Origin: Thiomonas sp.
Lineage (GTDB): Bacteria; Pseudomonadota; Gammaproteobacteria; Burkholderiales; Burkholderiaceae
Assembly: GCA_027443745.1 (NCBI GenBank)
Contig: DAIAZB010000821.1
Coordinates: forward strand, 1 to 7,131
DNA length: 7,131 bases
Direction of reading: 5' to 3'
Positions 1 to 7,063 of this stretch are shown one piece after another. Position numbers and translations under genes: made by a program. Within the stretch, counting starts at the first letter, position 1. The number at the start of each line of letters is the position of its first letter. The notes beneath the pieces are model-generated. The model was not told where the DNA came from. It saw only the letters and a program-made list of their open reading frames with translations, and did no database searches.

Positions 1-382
1 CCTCATCGGTTAGTGCCTGGAATCCATGTGCAAACCCTTCGGGGATGAAGATCTCGCGATCGTTGTCCTCGGCAAGCTCCAGCGCATGCCAGCGCAGGAA
101 CGTCGGTGAGCCGGCCCGGAGATCGACGGCAACGTCGAAAACTCGCCCGCGTAGGCAGCGAATCAGCTTGGCTTCCACCGCCGGTGGCGTTTGGTAATGC
201 AGTCCGCGAAGTGTCCCCAGACCTCGCGTTTCGGAAAGATTGATCTGGGTAAAGTGCAGGCTTGGGCGTATGGATGCCAGCTCGCGTTCGCAGAAAACGC
301 GGGTAAAGCGCCCACGGTTGTCGCCCAATGGCGTGGTCTGGAGTTCGTACAGGCCGTCGATCGAGGTAGGGCGCACCATCAT
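1..382 (-). CDS. RmlC-type nucleotide-sugar 3,5-epimerase (partial, C-terminus beyond the left edge)
   Basis: A cupin-fold epimerase of the dTDP-4-dehydrorhamnose 3,5-epimerase (RfbC/RmlC) family, which inverts C3 and/or C5 of a 4-keto-6-deoxy sugar nucleotide. 127 residues are visible of the roughly 180 usual for the family. Family motifs are present in order: DNRGRF (21-26), TQINLSE (45-51), LRGLHYQ (58-64) with the presumed catalytic base His62, AKLIRCLRGRVFDVAVDLR (71-89) with Lys72, SPTF (92-95), and IPEGFAHGFQ (113-122) with His119. The first of two adjacent ATGs (380-382) overlaps the TGA of rfbG as ATGA, and a GGAG lies about 8 nt upstream, so translation is probably coupled. The neighbours make a CDP-sugar, so the substrate is more likely CDP-4-keto-6-deoxyglucose or a derivative than the dTDP compound. 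An AscE-like role in CDP-ascarylose synthesis is a known precedent for an RmlC-type enzyme on a CDP sugar. The family call is firm; the substrate is inference. Confidence 0.93.
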   Translation of the reverse strand, partial: MMVRPTSIDGLYELQTTPLGDNRGRFTRVFCERELASIRPSLHFTQINLSETRGLGTLRGLHYQTPPAVEAKLIRCLRGRVFDVAVDLRAGSPTFLRWHALELAEDNDREIFIPEGFAHGFQALTDE

Positions 383-1464
383 ACGGCCCACTCCAGGCCC
401 TGGCGCCGGGCGTCGCGGATATAGGCTGCAAGATCGTCTTCGCTGCCGATGTGGCCGGATTCATGGAAGTGCCGATACCAGGCTGCTGTTTTGGCTAGTG
501 TCGTGTCCAGGTCCCAGACAGGACGCCATGCGAGCTGCTGTCCTGCCTTGTCGCAGTTCAAGCGCAGTGTGGCGGCTTCATGGGGGCGATCGGACGGGTC
601 GTGATCGACCCTCAGGCTTGGCCAATGCCTGCACAGCTGGGCAGTGATCGTTTGCACGTCCACTTCTCCGCTTGCCCCGGGGCCAAAGTTCCAGGCACCG
701 GCGAAAGTCGGGTCGTTCCACAGCTTTTGCCCCACGCTTAAATACCCGGAGAGCGGCTCAAGCACATGCTGCCAAGGACGTATCGCGTTCGGATGACGGA
801 TCAGAAGGGAGTGTCCGGATGCGGCGGCACGGACCAGGTCGGGAACGAGGCGATCCTCTGCCCAGTCACCGCCGCCGATGACATTGCCGGCGCGCGCCGT
901 GGCTACACGTGTAGAGGTATCAGGGCCGGTGAAGAAGCTCTTGCGATAGCAGTCAGACACCAGTTCGGCGCAGGCTTTGGAGCTGCTATACGGGTCGTGC
1001 CCGCCAAGTGAGTCGGTTTCCCGGTAACCCTCCGGACTGACATGGTCGGCATAGACTTTGTCGGTGGTGGCGTTGACGAGTACGCGTACCGTAGGGCACG
1101 CGCGTGTTGCCTCGAGCAGGTGAACCAGCCCTACTACGTTGGTCGCAAACGTGCCTACTGGGTCGCGATAGCTGCGGCGCACCAGTGGCTGTGCAGCTAG
1201 ATGGAAAATGATTTCGGGACGGTGCGAGTTGAGCACCGCGCTTACCGCCTCGGCATCCCGTAAATCGATCCTGTGGTCGGCCACGTCACTGAAGTCAAGC
1301 AACTCCCAATGTGAGGGGCTCGTATCCGGATCAAGCGCCAGCCCGGCCACGTTGGCCCCCAGGGCACGCAGCCAAAGTACCAGCCAAGAGCCCTTGAAAC
1401 CGGTATGACCGGTCACCAGCACACGCCGGTTCGCATAGACGCTGCCGAACAGACTCAGGGCCAT
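379..1464 (-). CDS. rfbG: CDP-glucose 4,6-dehydratase
   Basis: A short-chain dehydrogenase/reductase-type dehydratase of 361 aa, close to the usual ~360, converting CDP-glucose to CDP-4-keto-6-deoxyglucose with bound NAD, in the cytoplasm. The sequence shows the Rossmann motif GHTGFKG (19-25), [12 protein letters not shown] (88-99), the catalytic-region [10 protein letters not shown] (131-140), the YSSSK dyad Tyr159/Lys163, [12 protein letters not shown] (190-201) and [10 protein letters not shown] (228-237). TTDK in place of the TDE of dTDP-glucose dehydratases, together with GGGDW, is typical of the CDP-glucose branch. I chose the ATG at 1462-1464 because it has a GGAAG just upstream and gives the family's N-terminal spacing to the Rossmann motif. 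A TTG at 1492-1494 would add 10 residues and is less likely. It overlaps the end of rfbF by 10 bp and the start of the epimerase by 4 bp, so the three genes form one operon. Also known as ddhB. Confidence 0.96.
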   Translation of the reverse strand: MALSLFGSVYANRRVLVTGHTGFKGSWLVLWLRALGANVAGLALDPDTSPSHWELLDFSDVADHRIDLRDAEAVSAVLNSHRPEIIFHLAAQPLVRRSYRDPVGTFATNVVGLVHLLEATRACPTVRVLVNATTDKVYADHVSPEGYRETDSLGGHDPYSSSKACAELVSDCYRKSFFTGPDTSTRVATARAGNVIGGGDWAEDRLVPDLVRAAASGHSLLIRHPNAIRPWQHVLEPLSGYLSVGQKLWNDPTFAGAWNFGPGASGEVDVQTITAQLCRHWPSLRVDHDPSDRPHEAATLRLNCDKAGQQLAWRPVWDLDTTLAKTAAWYRHFHESGHIGSEDDLAAYIRDARRQGLEWAV

Positions 1465-2225
1465 ATCTTCCAGGGAGCTGAACCGGACTGCCAAAGCTCT
1501 TCAAGCTTGATCTTGTCGCGAAGGGTATCCATCGGTTGCCAGAAGCCACGGTGCGCGTAGGCGGATAATTGCCCCTCGCGCGCGAGTCGTTCCAGCGGAT
1601 CGCGTTCCCATACGGTCGCGTCGCCCTCGATGTAATCGAGGGCTTCAGGTTCGAGTACGAAAAATCCGCCGTTGATCCAGGTCCCATCGCCGGCTGGCTT
1701 CTCTTCGAAACGGGTGATGCGGTGGCCATCGATATCGATCGCCCCAAAGCGTCCGGGAGGTTGCGCAGCACATATGGTCGCCAAGGTGCGCTGCTCGCGA
1801 TGAAAAGCGAGCTCTGCGCCGATATCTACATTCGCCAGGCCATCGCCATAGGTGAAAAAGAACGTGTCTCCGTCCAGATAGTTCACCACGCGTTTCAGTC
1901 GCCCGCCGGTCTGTGTCTGCTCGCCTGTATCGACCAAGGTGACACGCCAGGGTTCGGCGTGCTTATGGTGCACTTGTAGCGTGTTCGTGGATAGGTCGAA
2001 GGTGACGTCGGACATATGCAGGAAATAGTTGGCGAAATACTCCTTGATCATGTAGCCCTTGTAGCCCAGGCAGATGATGAAGTCGTTGATGCCGTGGTGC
2101 GAGTAGATCTTGAGAATGTGCCAGAGCACCGGCATGCCACCGATTTCGATCATCGGTTTGGGGCGCACCGTGGTTTCTTCGCTGATACGCGTTCCGTAAC
2201 CACCGGCAAGGATGACCGCCTTCAT
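1455..2225 (-). CDS. rfbF: Glucose-1-phosphate cytidylyltransferase
   Basis: Makes CDP-glucose and pyrophosphate from CTP and alpha-D-glucose-1-phosphate, the first step of CDP-deoxysugar synthesis. The 256-aa product matches the family's usual ~257 aa. The N-terminal nucleotidyltransferase signature LAGGYGTR (6-13) with Arg13 is followed by the TVRPKPM stretch (19-25) with Lys23. Further on are GYKGY (54-58), TGGRLKR (106-112), [11 protein letters not shown] (124-134) with the presumed metal ligand Asp128, [11 protein letters not shown] (184-194) and GFWQPMDT (227-234). The ATG at 2223-2225 starts exactly at the conserved MKAVILAGG. The open frame continues 24 codons further upstream, but those residues are not family-like. 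The ribosome site is weak (an AAGG about 12 nt upstream). It is the first gene of the overlapping rfbF-rfbG-epimerase set and lies about 100 bp after the upstream membrane-protein gene. Also called ddhA. Confidence 0.97.
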   Translation of the reverse strand: MKAVILAGGYGTRISEETTVRPKPMIEIGGMPVLWHILKIYSHHGINDFIICLGYKGYMIKEYFANYFLHMSDVTFDLSTNTLQVHHKHAEPWRVTLVDTGEQTQTGGRLKRVVNYLDGDTFFFTYGDGLANVDIGAELAFHREQRTLATICAAQPPGRFGAIDIDGHRITRFEEKPAGDGTWINGGFFVLEPEALDYIEGDATVWERDPLERLAREGQLSAYAHRGFWQPMDTLRDKIKLEELWQSGSAPWKIWP

Positions 2226-2327
2226 TTGTGCCGAGCCTTCAAGGATGGGTAACGCGTCATGGGCGATGTAGTTTGCAGGGAAGCGTGAAATTGGCAAGAG
2301 CCGTCTGGGGCAGTGGCATCATTATTT
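2226..2327. other. Short intergenic gap between the GT-C gene and rfbF
   Basis: About 100 bp separate the TGA of the 659-aa membrane protein from the rfbF ATG. On the minus strand I see no strong hairpin followed by a T-run, so no intrinsic terminator. A TTGCCA element followed about 16 nt later by CAAACT is only a very weak promoter candidate. Read-through from the upstream genes into rfbF is therefore plausible but unproven. Confidence 0.4.
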
Positions 2328-4307
2328 TCACTTGGTGGCGCTGGCCGCCGACGATACCGAACTCCTCATCTGGCGGCGGAGGTTGTCGATGGTACTGCTC
2401 AGCCTACCGCCGATGTTCAGGTGCTGCAGCGCATGCAATTGTGGTTCGGCTGCCGAACTGTCATCGGTAGCTATGAACATGCGAATCAGCGTGATGCGAT
2501 AGGCAGACTCGTAAGGGGAGGCGTGCACGGCCTCTTGCGTCATCCGGATGCCTAGTGTGCGATCACCCAACACGTTCCAAGCGTAGTCACCGTACATGGC
2601 CAGCAGGCGTGCACTGGGTGCGGGGTGCGAAAGCGCGGCAAGGTAAGCGGCAAGCATGCGTCCCTCCGGAAGGTTGCATTCGTGATCCTGGGCGCACACG
2701 CTCAGTGCACCGAGAGCACTTTCGTCCTGCACTCCGGGCCTGCGCGCCTTGAGTTTGGAAATCAGGCTGTCCCACCACGCATTCTTGATCGGCATGTGCA
2801 TGCGCGAGTTCATGAAGATCAGTGCTTGCTCAGGCAGGATGGATGCGTTGGGAAGGGCGGCGGCGCGCTCCAGTGGAGCGTAGGCCAGTTTGGTAAAGGG
2901 CGAGGCCGGGTCGTAATGGGAGTAGATGATGTAGGTGCGCCCCAGTTCGTACTCTGCGCGTGGAGAATCGGGTGCCCGGGCCGCCAGCGTCTCGGCGAGC
3001 AGCAAAGGATTTCCCCAACTCGAGGCCGTGATGGCGGTTTGCGTGGTCCACAGCAACAACATGCCGCCTAGCAACACCCGGCGTGGTAGTGCCATGAAAT
3101 GTGTCATGGGCACGGCCAGTAGGGGCACTACCGCGAGCAACAGGCCGAAGCTGGCGAAGTAGTTGCGGTGTTCGTAGACCAGCTCCAGTGGGAGGATGGT
3201 ACCGGTAAGCAGGTGGCAGCCGAGGAATAGTGCGATGCCGAGCGAAGCCAATGGCAGACGTCGACGCAGACCTAGGGCAAGGGCGGCAAGCGCAATCAGG
3301 CCGACGAGGCTGGCAAGCGTAGTCCAGGGCGACAACAGTCCGGTCGAGACGCTGAAGTTGTCGTGATAGAACGACAGCGCCTGTGGGGTCGGCAGTAGCG
3401 TCCACCTGATGTAGTCCAGGACGATGCGTGTCTCGCTGAGCAGACGGGTGCCAAGCGTGAAATCGCGCGTGGCCCAGTCGCCATGGCTGAGTACCTGCGG
3501 CAGCTGCCAGGCGAGTCCTGCGATCAGGGGTATCACGAGCGTCGCCGCGAACAGGCTGAGGATGCGTTTGTCGATGCGTGCCGTATCGCCGCTGGCAAAG
3601 CGGGCCCCGAACAACGTCCATTCAATCATGGCCGTATAGAGGGGTAGCATGACCGCTGTTTCCTTGGCCAGTGCCCCCACACCAGTGGCGACGATCACGC
3701 TGATGCTGGCAAACGCGAAGCCACCGCGCGCCTGGCGCAGCATGCGCTGGCGACCGCTGACGTAGCCAAGCAGACCCGCCAGCACGAACAGGTTGGCGAG
3801 GCTTTCCATGCGCTGCACGACATATAGCACACCGGTTAGGTTGATCGGCAGCAGCATCCAGCCGGCAGCGATCAATGCGGCGAGCACGTCTGAGCGGTTG
3901 CTCCCAGTCGCCTCGCCGGTGGGATTGCCGCTTGTCGCGTCTGAAGCTGGCCGTGTCTGGTCCGCAGCGAGGAGCAAGCGTCGCGCGAGCAGGAAAACAA
4001 GCAAGCCGTTCAAAAGATGGATGACGAGATTGGTCAGCTTCCATCCGAACGGATCCAGACCGCTTGCTAGGTAATTGGCGGCAAAGCTGAGCGACGACAG
4101 CGGGCGTTTGAATTCGCTGGATGGGGAGGAAAGCGCGGCACCAACCAGTGATGCAACGCTGGCGTGATGCGGCTGCACGCCGGCGTTTTCGACGATGTTG
4201 GGGTAGTCGTCGAACAGCCAGCTTCCGTGCAAGCCGGGCCAGTACACGAGGGCAGTGATGGCAAAACCCGCCAGCAGTATCAGTTTGTGCAATGAAGGGC
4301 GGGGCAT
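2328..4307 (-). CDS. GT-C-type multispanning membrane protein with TPR-like C-terminus (paralog 2)
   Basis: A 659-aa integral membrane protein resembling GT-C/TMTC-like putative glycosyltransferases that carry tetratricopeptide-like repeats. A hydrophobic helix (about 8-25) leads into an external loop with FDDYPN (32-37); the Asp33-Asp34 pair sits where GT-C enzymes carry catalytic acidic residues. Then follow KRPLSSLSFAANYL (67-80), TNLVIHLLNG (92-101), roughly nine further membrane segments, KETAVMLPLY (215-224), LDYIRWTLLP (297-306) and LPLELVYEHRNY (372-383). The soluble C-terminal third (from about 440) begins SPRAEYELGRTYI, which looks like a degenerate TPR helix. The ATG at 4305-4307 lies inside the end of the preceding gene (28-bp overlap), suggesting translational coupling. 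It is a diverged tandem paralog of that gene. The membrane family is clear from the motifs. Sugar transfer to pilin or another surface acceptor is inferred from the neighbours, and an O-antigen polymerase or ligase-like role is the alternative. Confidence 0.88.
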   Translation of the reverse strand: MPRPSLHKLILLAGFAITALVYWPGLHGSWLFDDYPNIVENAGVQPHHASVASLVGAALSSPSSEFKRPLSSLSFAANYLASGLDPFGWKLTNLVIHLLNGLLVFLLARRLLLAADQTRPASDATSGNPTGEATGSNRSDVLAALIAAGWMLLPINLTGVLYVVQRMESLANLFVLAGLLGYVSGRQRMLRQARGGFAFASISVIVATGVGALAKETAVMLPLYTAMIEWTLFGARFASGDTARIDKRILSLFAATLVIPLIAGLAWQLPQVLSHGDWATRDFTLGTRLLSETRIVLDYIRWTLLPTPQALSFYHDNFSVSTGLLSPWTTLASLVGLIALAALALGLRRRLPLASLGIALFLGCHLLTGTILPLELVYEHRNYFASFGLLLAVVPLLAVPMTHFMALPRRVLLGGMLLLWTTQTAITASSWGNPLLLAETLAARAPDSPRAEYELGRTYIIYSHYDPASPFTKLAYAPLERAAALPNASILPEQALIFMNSRMHMPIKNAWWDSLISKLKARRPGVQDESALGALSVCAQDHECNLPEGRMLAAYLAALSHPAPSARLLAMYGDYAWNVLGDRTLGIRMTQEAVHASPYESAYRITLIRMFIATDDSSAAEPQLHALQHLNIGGRLSSTIDNLRRQMRSSVSSAASATK

Positions 4308-6370
4308 GCGTTTGCCTGCATAGTTGGTGTTGGATTGGCTTGACTGGATGTGGCCGCGTTAGCCAATTCCCGTCGCAGGTGGAAGAGTTCATGCGGCCAG
4401 TAATCCTGCAGGGACAGCACCCACGCGTGGATCATCGGCATACCAAAACCCGGGGGCATGTCATTGCCCTTCACCTGTTCGTAGTGGTCCAGCATGCGCA
4501 TGCCCAGCTTCGGATAGCCGTACGAGCCCAGCGTGGCAGCACCCTCGAGCGCCACTGCGGGACGGACCTGAAGGTCGAGTGCCTGCGTGAAATCAGTCAT
4601 TGCCTCGTCGGGCTGGTGCGTGGAAAGGGCGGTGAGCCCCTTCAGGTAGATCAGGTCCTGCTGCATGCCTGCGCGCTTGAGGTTCGGGTTCTGTAGGCCG
4701 GCGTCGACCAGCGACAGCAGTGCCCGTGGGGTCAACCCCGGACAGCGGCCCTCGGCTGCTACAGGGAGCATGCGCGCGTACCAGTGTTCGATCAGCGAGC
4801 CGACGTCAGGGGTATTGCGCATGGAGAAGCGTGCTGCCTCCATGTCCCCCGGGCGCAGTCCTTCGCGGGTCATGCAATGCGCGCCTATCAGGTTGAAAGT
4901 GAGCTGGACCTGGTTGGGTTCGACGGCTAGCAGCTTTTGCAGGCGTACTGCGGCCGCCAGGGGGTGACCCTGGCCCATTTCAACCTGTGCCGCATTGGCC
5001 TGCGCGCGTGGTGAGTCCGGGTTGAGATGTGCCCATATCAGTGCCTGGGTTTGCACATCGCCCCAGACTTGGGTGCGCACATGGGTCATGCAGGCCAACA
5101 GGAGCGGCACGGCGGTCAGCAAAATGATTTTGACCGAACGCAGGGTTTTCAGCTCAGCCAGCCACAGACCCAGTGGCCAGAACATCAGCAGCGCAGGGAT
5201 GTAGTTGCGGTGCTCAAAATAGAGTTCCAGGGGTAGTGTGCTGGACTCCAGCAACTGGCCCGTGAAATAGAACAGCACAGCCAGTGCAAGCGCGGGCTGC
5301 TTTCGACGTTGCCACCACGCACCGCCGATCAGGGCGAGTATCGCAAGCAAGCAGGGAATCGTGGAGAAGGGGTGCAGCCACGACGTCGAGGCTGCGAACT
5401 GATCGTTGAACAAGCCGGTGGTGAATGGTCTGGGTATCCACAGCAGTCGCAGGTAGTCCACCAGCACCCTCGGTTCGGTCAGCAGGCGCTGGCCGATGCT
5501 CCAGGGGCGCTGGCCGGCGAGGCCGCCGTGAGCCAGCCCGGTCGCGCCAGTCCAGATCACATAGCCAAGAATGGCGCCTGCAGGTACAACGCAGAACAGC
5601 AGCATGGCGGCCTTGTAGGCGCGGAGGGACGCGTGGTGCCGCATGGGGTGGCGCGGTTTGAGCACGATCAACTCGATCAACAGCGCATATAGGGGCAGCA
5701 GCGCGCCATTTGCCTTGGCCAACGTGCCCATCAGGGTGAATCCGCCAAGGCCCACGATTGTCCAGGTCAGCCCGGATTTCAGGTCGCCGTTGCGCATGCG
5801 CTCGCGGCCATGCAGCCAAAGCAGCAGCCCTGCCATGACGCAGGTGGCAGGCAACATGGCTTCGCGCTGGACGATGTAGAGCGTGGTGGAAACCAGCAAC
5901 GGATGGAGCAGCCAGGCAGCACATCCGAACCATGCGGCCCATTGTGCCTTCCGCACTTCCACGCCCAGCAGTAGTCCCAGCCTGGCGAGCAGGGCATACA
6001 GCAGTACGCCGTTGCACAGGTGCAGGACCACGTTGGTGACCTTGAACGGATACGGGCTGGCCGGCCAGTCGCGCGCGTTAATCAGGAAGGTGAGCAGGGT
6101 CAGTGGCCGACCGGTGGGATCGGCGGTGCCTGAGGTGATGTAGCGCCAGAACGTGGCCCAGTGTGTCACTGGGCCGGTTGCGCCGATCGCCGGAAGGTTG
6201 ACGAAGTCGTCGAACAGGAAGCCGCCGGACAGGCCTGGGTAGTACACGTACCACGTCAGCACCAGGATTGTGATAAGGCCCAGTACGGGGCAGAGCCACG
6301 GTCGGTTCTGGCAAGCAATCCGGATTCGCCATGATCGAGCGATAGCGGACACAAACTTGGCGGGAGTCAA
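4280..6370 (-). CDS. GT-C-type multispanning membrane protein with TPR-like C-terminus (paralog 1)
   Basis: A 696-aa membrane protein of the same family as the next gene. After a basic ~25-residue N-terminus come a membrane helix (about 28-44) and FLFDDFVNL (51-59), with Asp54-Asp55 in the presumed first external loop. Then GRPLTLLTFLINA (87-99), TNVVLHLCNG (112-121), repeated hydrophobic segments, TLAKANGALLPLY (216-228), LVDYLRLLWIP (303-313) and LPLELYFEHRNY (379-390). The C-terminal region from about 450 has TPR-like helices, for example around 453-485, and another beginning DLIYLKGLTALSTHQPDEAM. The start is uncertain: an in-frame TAA at 6374-6376 limits it, the only early candidates are TTG (6368-6370) and GTG (6350-6352), and neither has a good ribosome site. 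It is the first large gene after pilA and the gap. By motif it is a putative lipid-linked-sugar glycosyltransferase; acceptor and sugar are unknown, with pilin the leading guess from position. Confidence 0.88.
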   Translation of the reverse strand: MTPAKFVSAIARSWRIRIACQNRPWLCPVLGLITILVLTWYVYYPGLSGGFLFDDFVNLPAIGATGPVTHWATFWRYITSGTADPTGRPLTLLTFLINARDWPASPYPFKVTNVVLHLCNGVLLYALLARLGLLLGVEVRKAQWAAWFGCAAWLLHPLLVSTTLYIVQREAMLPATCVMAGLLLWLHGRERMRNGDLKSGLTWTIVGLGGFTLMGTLAKANGALLPLYALLIELIVLKPRHPMRHHASLRAYKAAMLLFCVVPAGAILGYVIWTGATGLAHGGLAGQRPWSIGQRLLTEPRVLVDYLRLLWIPRPFTTGLFNDQFAASTSWLHPFSTIPCLLAILALIGGAWWQRRKQPALALAVLFYFTGQLLESSTLPLELYFEHRNYIPALLMFWPLGLWLAELKTLRSVKIILLTAVPLLLACMTHVRTQVWGDVQTQALIWAHLNPDSPRAQANAAQVEMGQGHPLAAAVRLQKLLAVEPNQVQLTFNLIGAHCMTREGLRPGDMEAARFSMRNTPDVGSLIEHWYARMLPVAAEGRCPGLTPRALLSLVDAGLQNPNLKRAGMQQDLIYLKGLTALSTHQPDEAMTDFTQALDLQVRPAVALEGAATLGSYGYPKLGMRMLDHYEQVKGNDMPPGFGMPMIHAWVLSLQDYWPHELFHLRRELANAATSSQANPTPTMQANACPALHCTN

Positions 6371-6376
6371 GGTTTA

Positions 6377-7008
6377 TGGCCCACAAAATCGCACAAGGCC
6401 ACAGCGAGCGAGGTGGATTGCTGGTTCCTGCATGCTGTAAGTCTCCGATCCATTCCGTTGCCGGTGTAGACGGCAAGCAGTCGGATACCCCACGCGCGGT
6501 TCCGCAGATGCCTGACCGAACACCCAACGCGCCTTTGGCTGGCAAAGCGTGGCTCGAATGTGGCGATCAGGCTGCCAGGTCCTCGCATGCTTTCCTGACA
6601 AGCTCCGATGGCAGTGAGGGTATGGGAGGTGATGACGGAGTGGGGCATGTGCATCGGTTGTGTCACCCTGCAAGCAAGCATGCATTCTCGCAAATCGGGA
6701 CAAAAGTGCACATTTCGCGGACCTTGGCCGGTGTGGGCGTGGTGTCGAGTGCAGGGCGTGGCGTAAGGCGGCGGTCACGACGGGCTGGTGCTTGACTTTT
6801 ATCCAGGGTCTTCCGGCGCAGCGATTCGCCTTGGCGAGCGCTGCGGTGAACAGGGCGACGCGGTGGTCGAGGATGGTGTTGGGCCGCACACCACCGGCAG
6901 ATCGACTACGCATGTGACGCCCCTAGGCTCGAACCCTTAGGGCTTATCGCCGCTAGGCGGTTAGTTGCGACCATGGTCGGAGACGTCGCCATTCAATGCG
7001 AACAGCGC
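6377..7008. other. Long gene-poor interval between the pilin terminator and the membrane-protein genes
   Basis: About 630 bp in which I see no convincing gene. Open frames up to 179 aa exist on both strands, but they are rich in Arg, His, Pro and Ser, overlap each other in several frames and show no recognisable domain, as expected of chance frames in GC-rich DNA. No tRNA is evident. The stretch should hold the promoter for the minus-strand genes that follow, since the pilin terminator closes the upstream unit, but I find no strong -35/-10 pair or sigma-54 site. It could be a long leader, a decayed gene or mobile remnant, or a dispersed repeat; I cannot tell which from one copy. Confidence 0.55.
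6919..6960. repeat. Two adjacent small inverted repeats
   Basis: The first hairpin (6919-6943) pairs GCCC, TA and GG with CC, TA and GGGC around a 7-nt loop, with one bulged base on each side. The second (6950-6960) pairs CCGC with GCGG around a TAG loop. Neither is followed by a T-run on either strand, so they do not look like intrinsic terminators. Both share a CTAGG-type core. Function is unknown; a protein-binding or REP-like element is possible, and so is chance. Confidence 0.35.
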
Positions 7009-7035
7009 AAAAAGAAAGGCCGCACAAGGCGGCCT
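7009..7035 (-). terminator. Rho-independent terminator of the pilin gene
   Basis: A 7-bp perfect stem with core GGCCGC (7018-7023) pairing GCGGCC (7029-7034), plus an A-T pair at 7017/7035, closes a 5-nt loop. On the minus strand it is followed directly by TTTCTTTTT (7009-7017). It lies about 30 nt after the pilin TAA, the right place to end a highly expressed pilin transcript. On the plus strand the flanking sequence has no comparable T-run, so it acts in the minus direction. It makes the downstream membrane-protein genes at least partly independent of pilA. Confidence 0.88.
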
Positions 7036-7063
7036 CTCTTGGCTGTCACATTGATGACGCCCG

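Noticed and set aside
2830..3621. 263-aa minus-strand frame inside the 659-aa gene, and a similar 267-aa frame at 5214-6017
   Set aside because: Both are Arg/His/Pro-rich shadow frames of the clearly coding membrane-protein genes, which carry the family motifs.
4492..4503. Perfect 12-bp palindrome GCATGCGCATGC
   Set aside because: It lies inside the 696-aa coding frame, where it encodes part of MRML, and no second copy or regulatory context is seen; chance is sufficient.
6374..6913. 179-aa open frame on the minus strand, with an 85-aa plus-strand frame (6660-6917) overlapping it
   Set aside because: Composition is skewed to Arg, His, Pro and Ser, no domain or ribosome site is seen, and several frames are open over the same bases, as happens by chance in GC-rich DNA. 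Kept only as part of the unexplained interval.
6911..6950. tRNA-like T-loop (GGGTTCGAGCC on the minus strand)
   Set aside because: The T-arm does not form a 5-bp stem with the correct 7-nt loop, and no matching acceptor, D-arm or anticodon arm can be folded around it.
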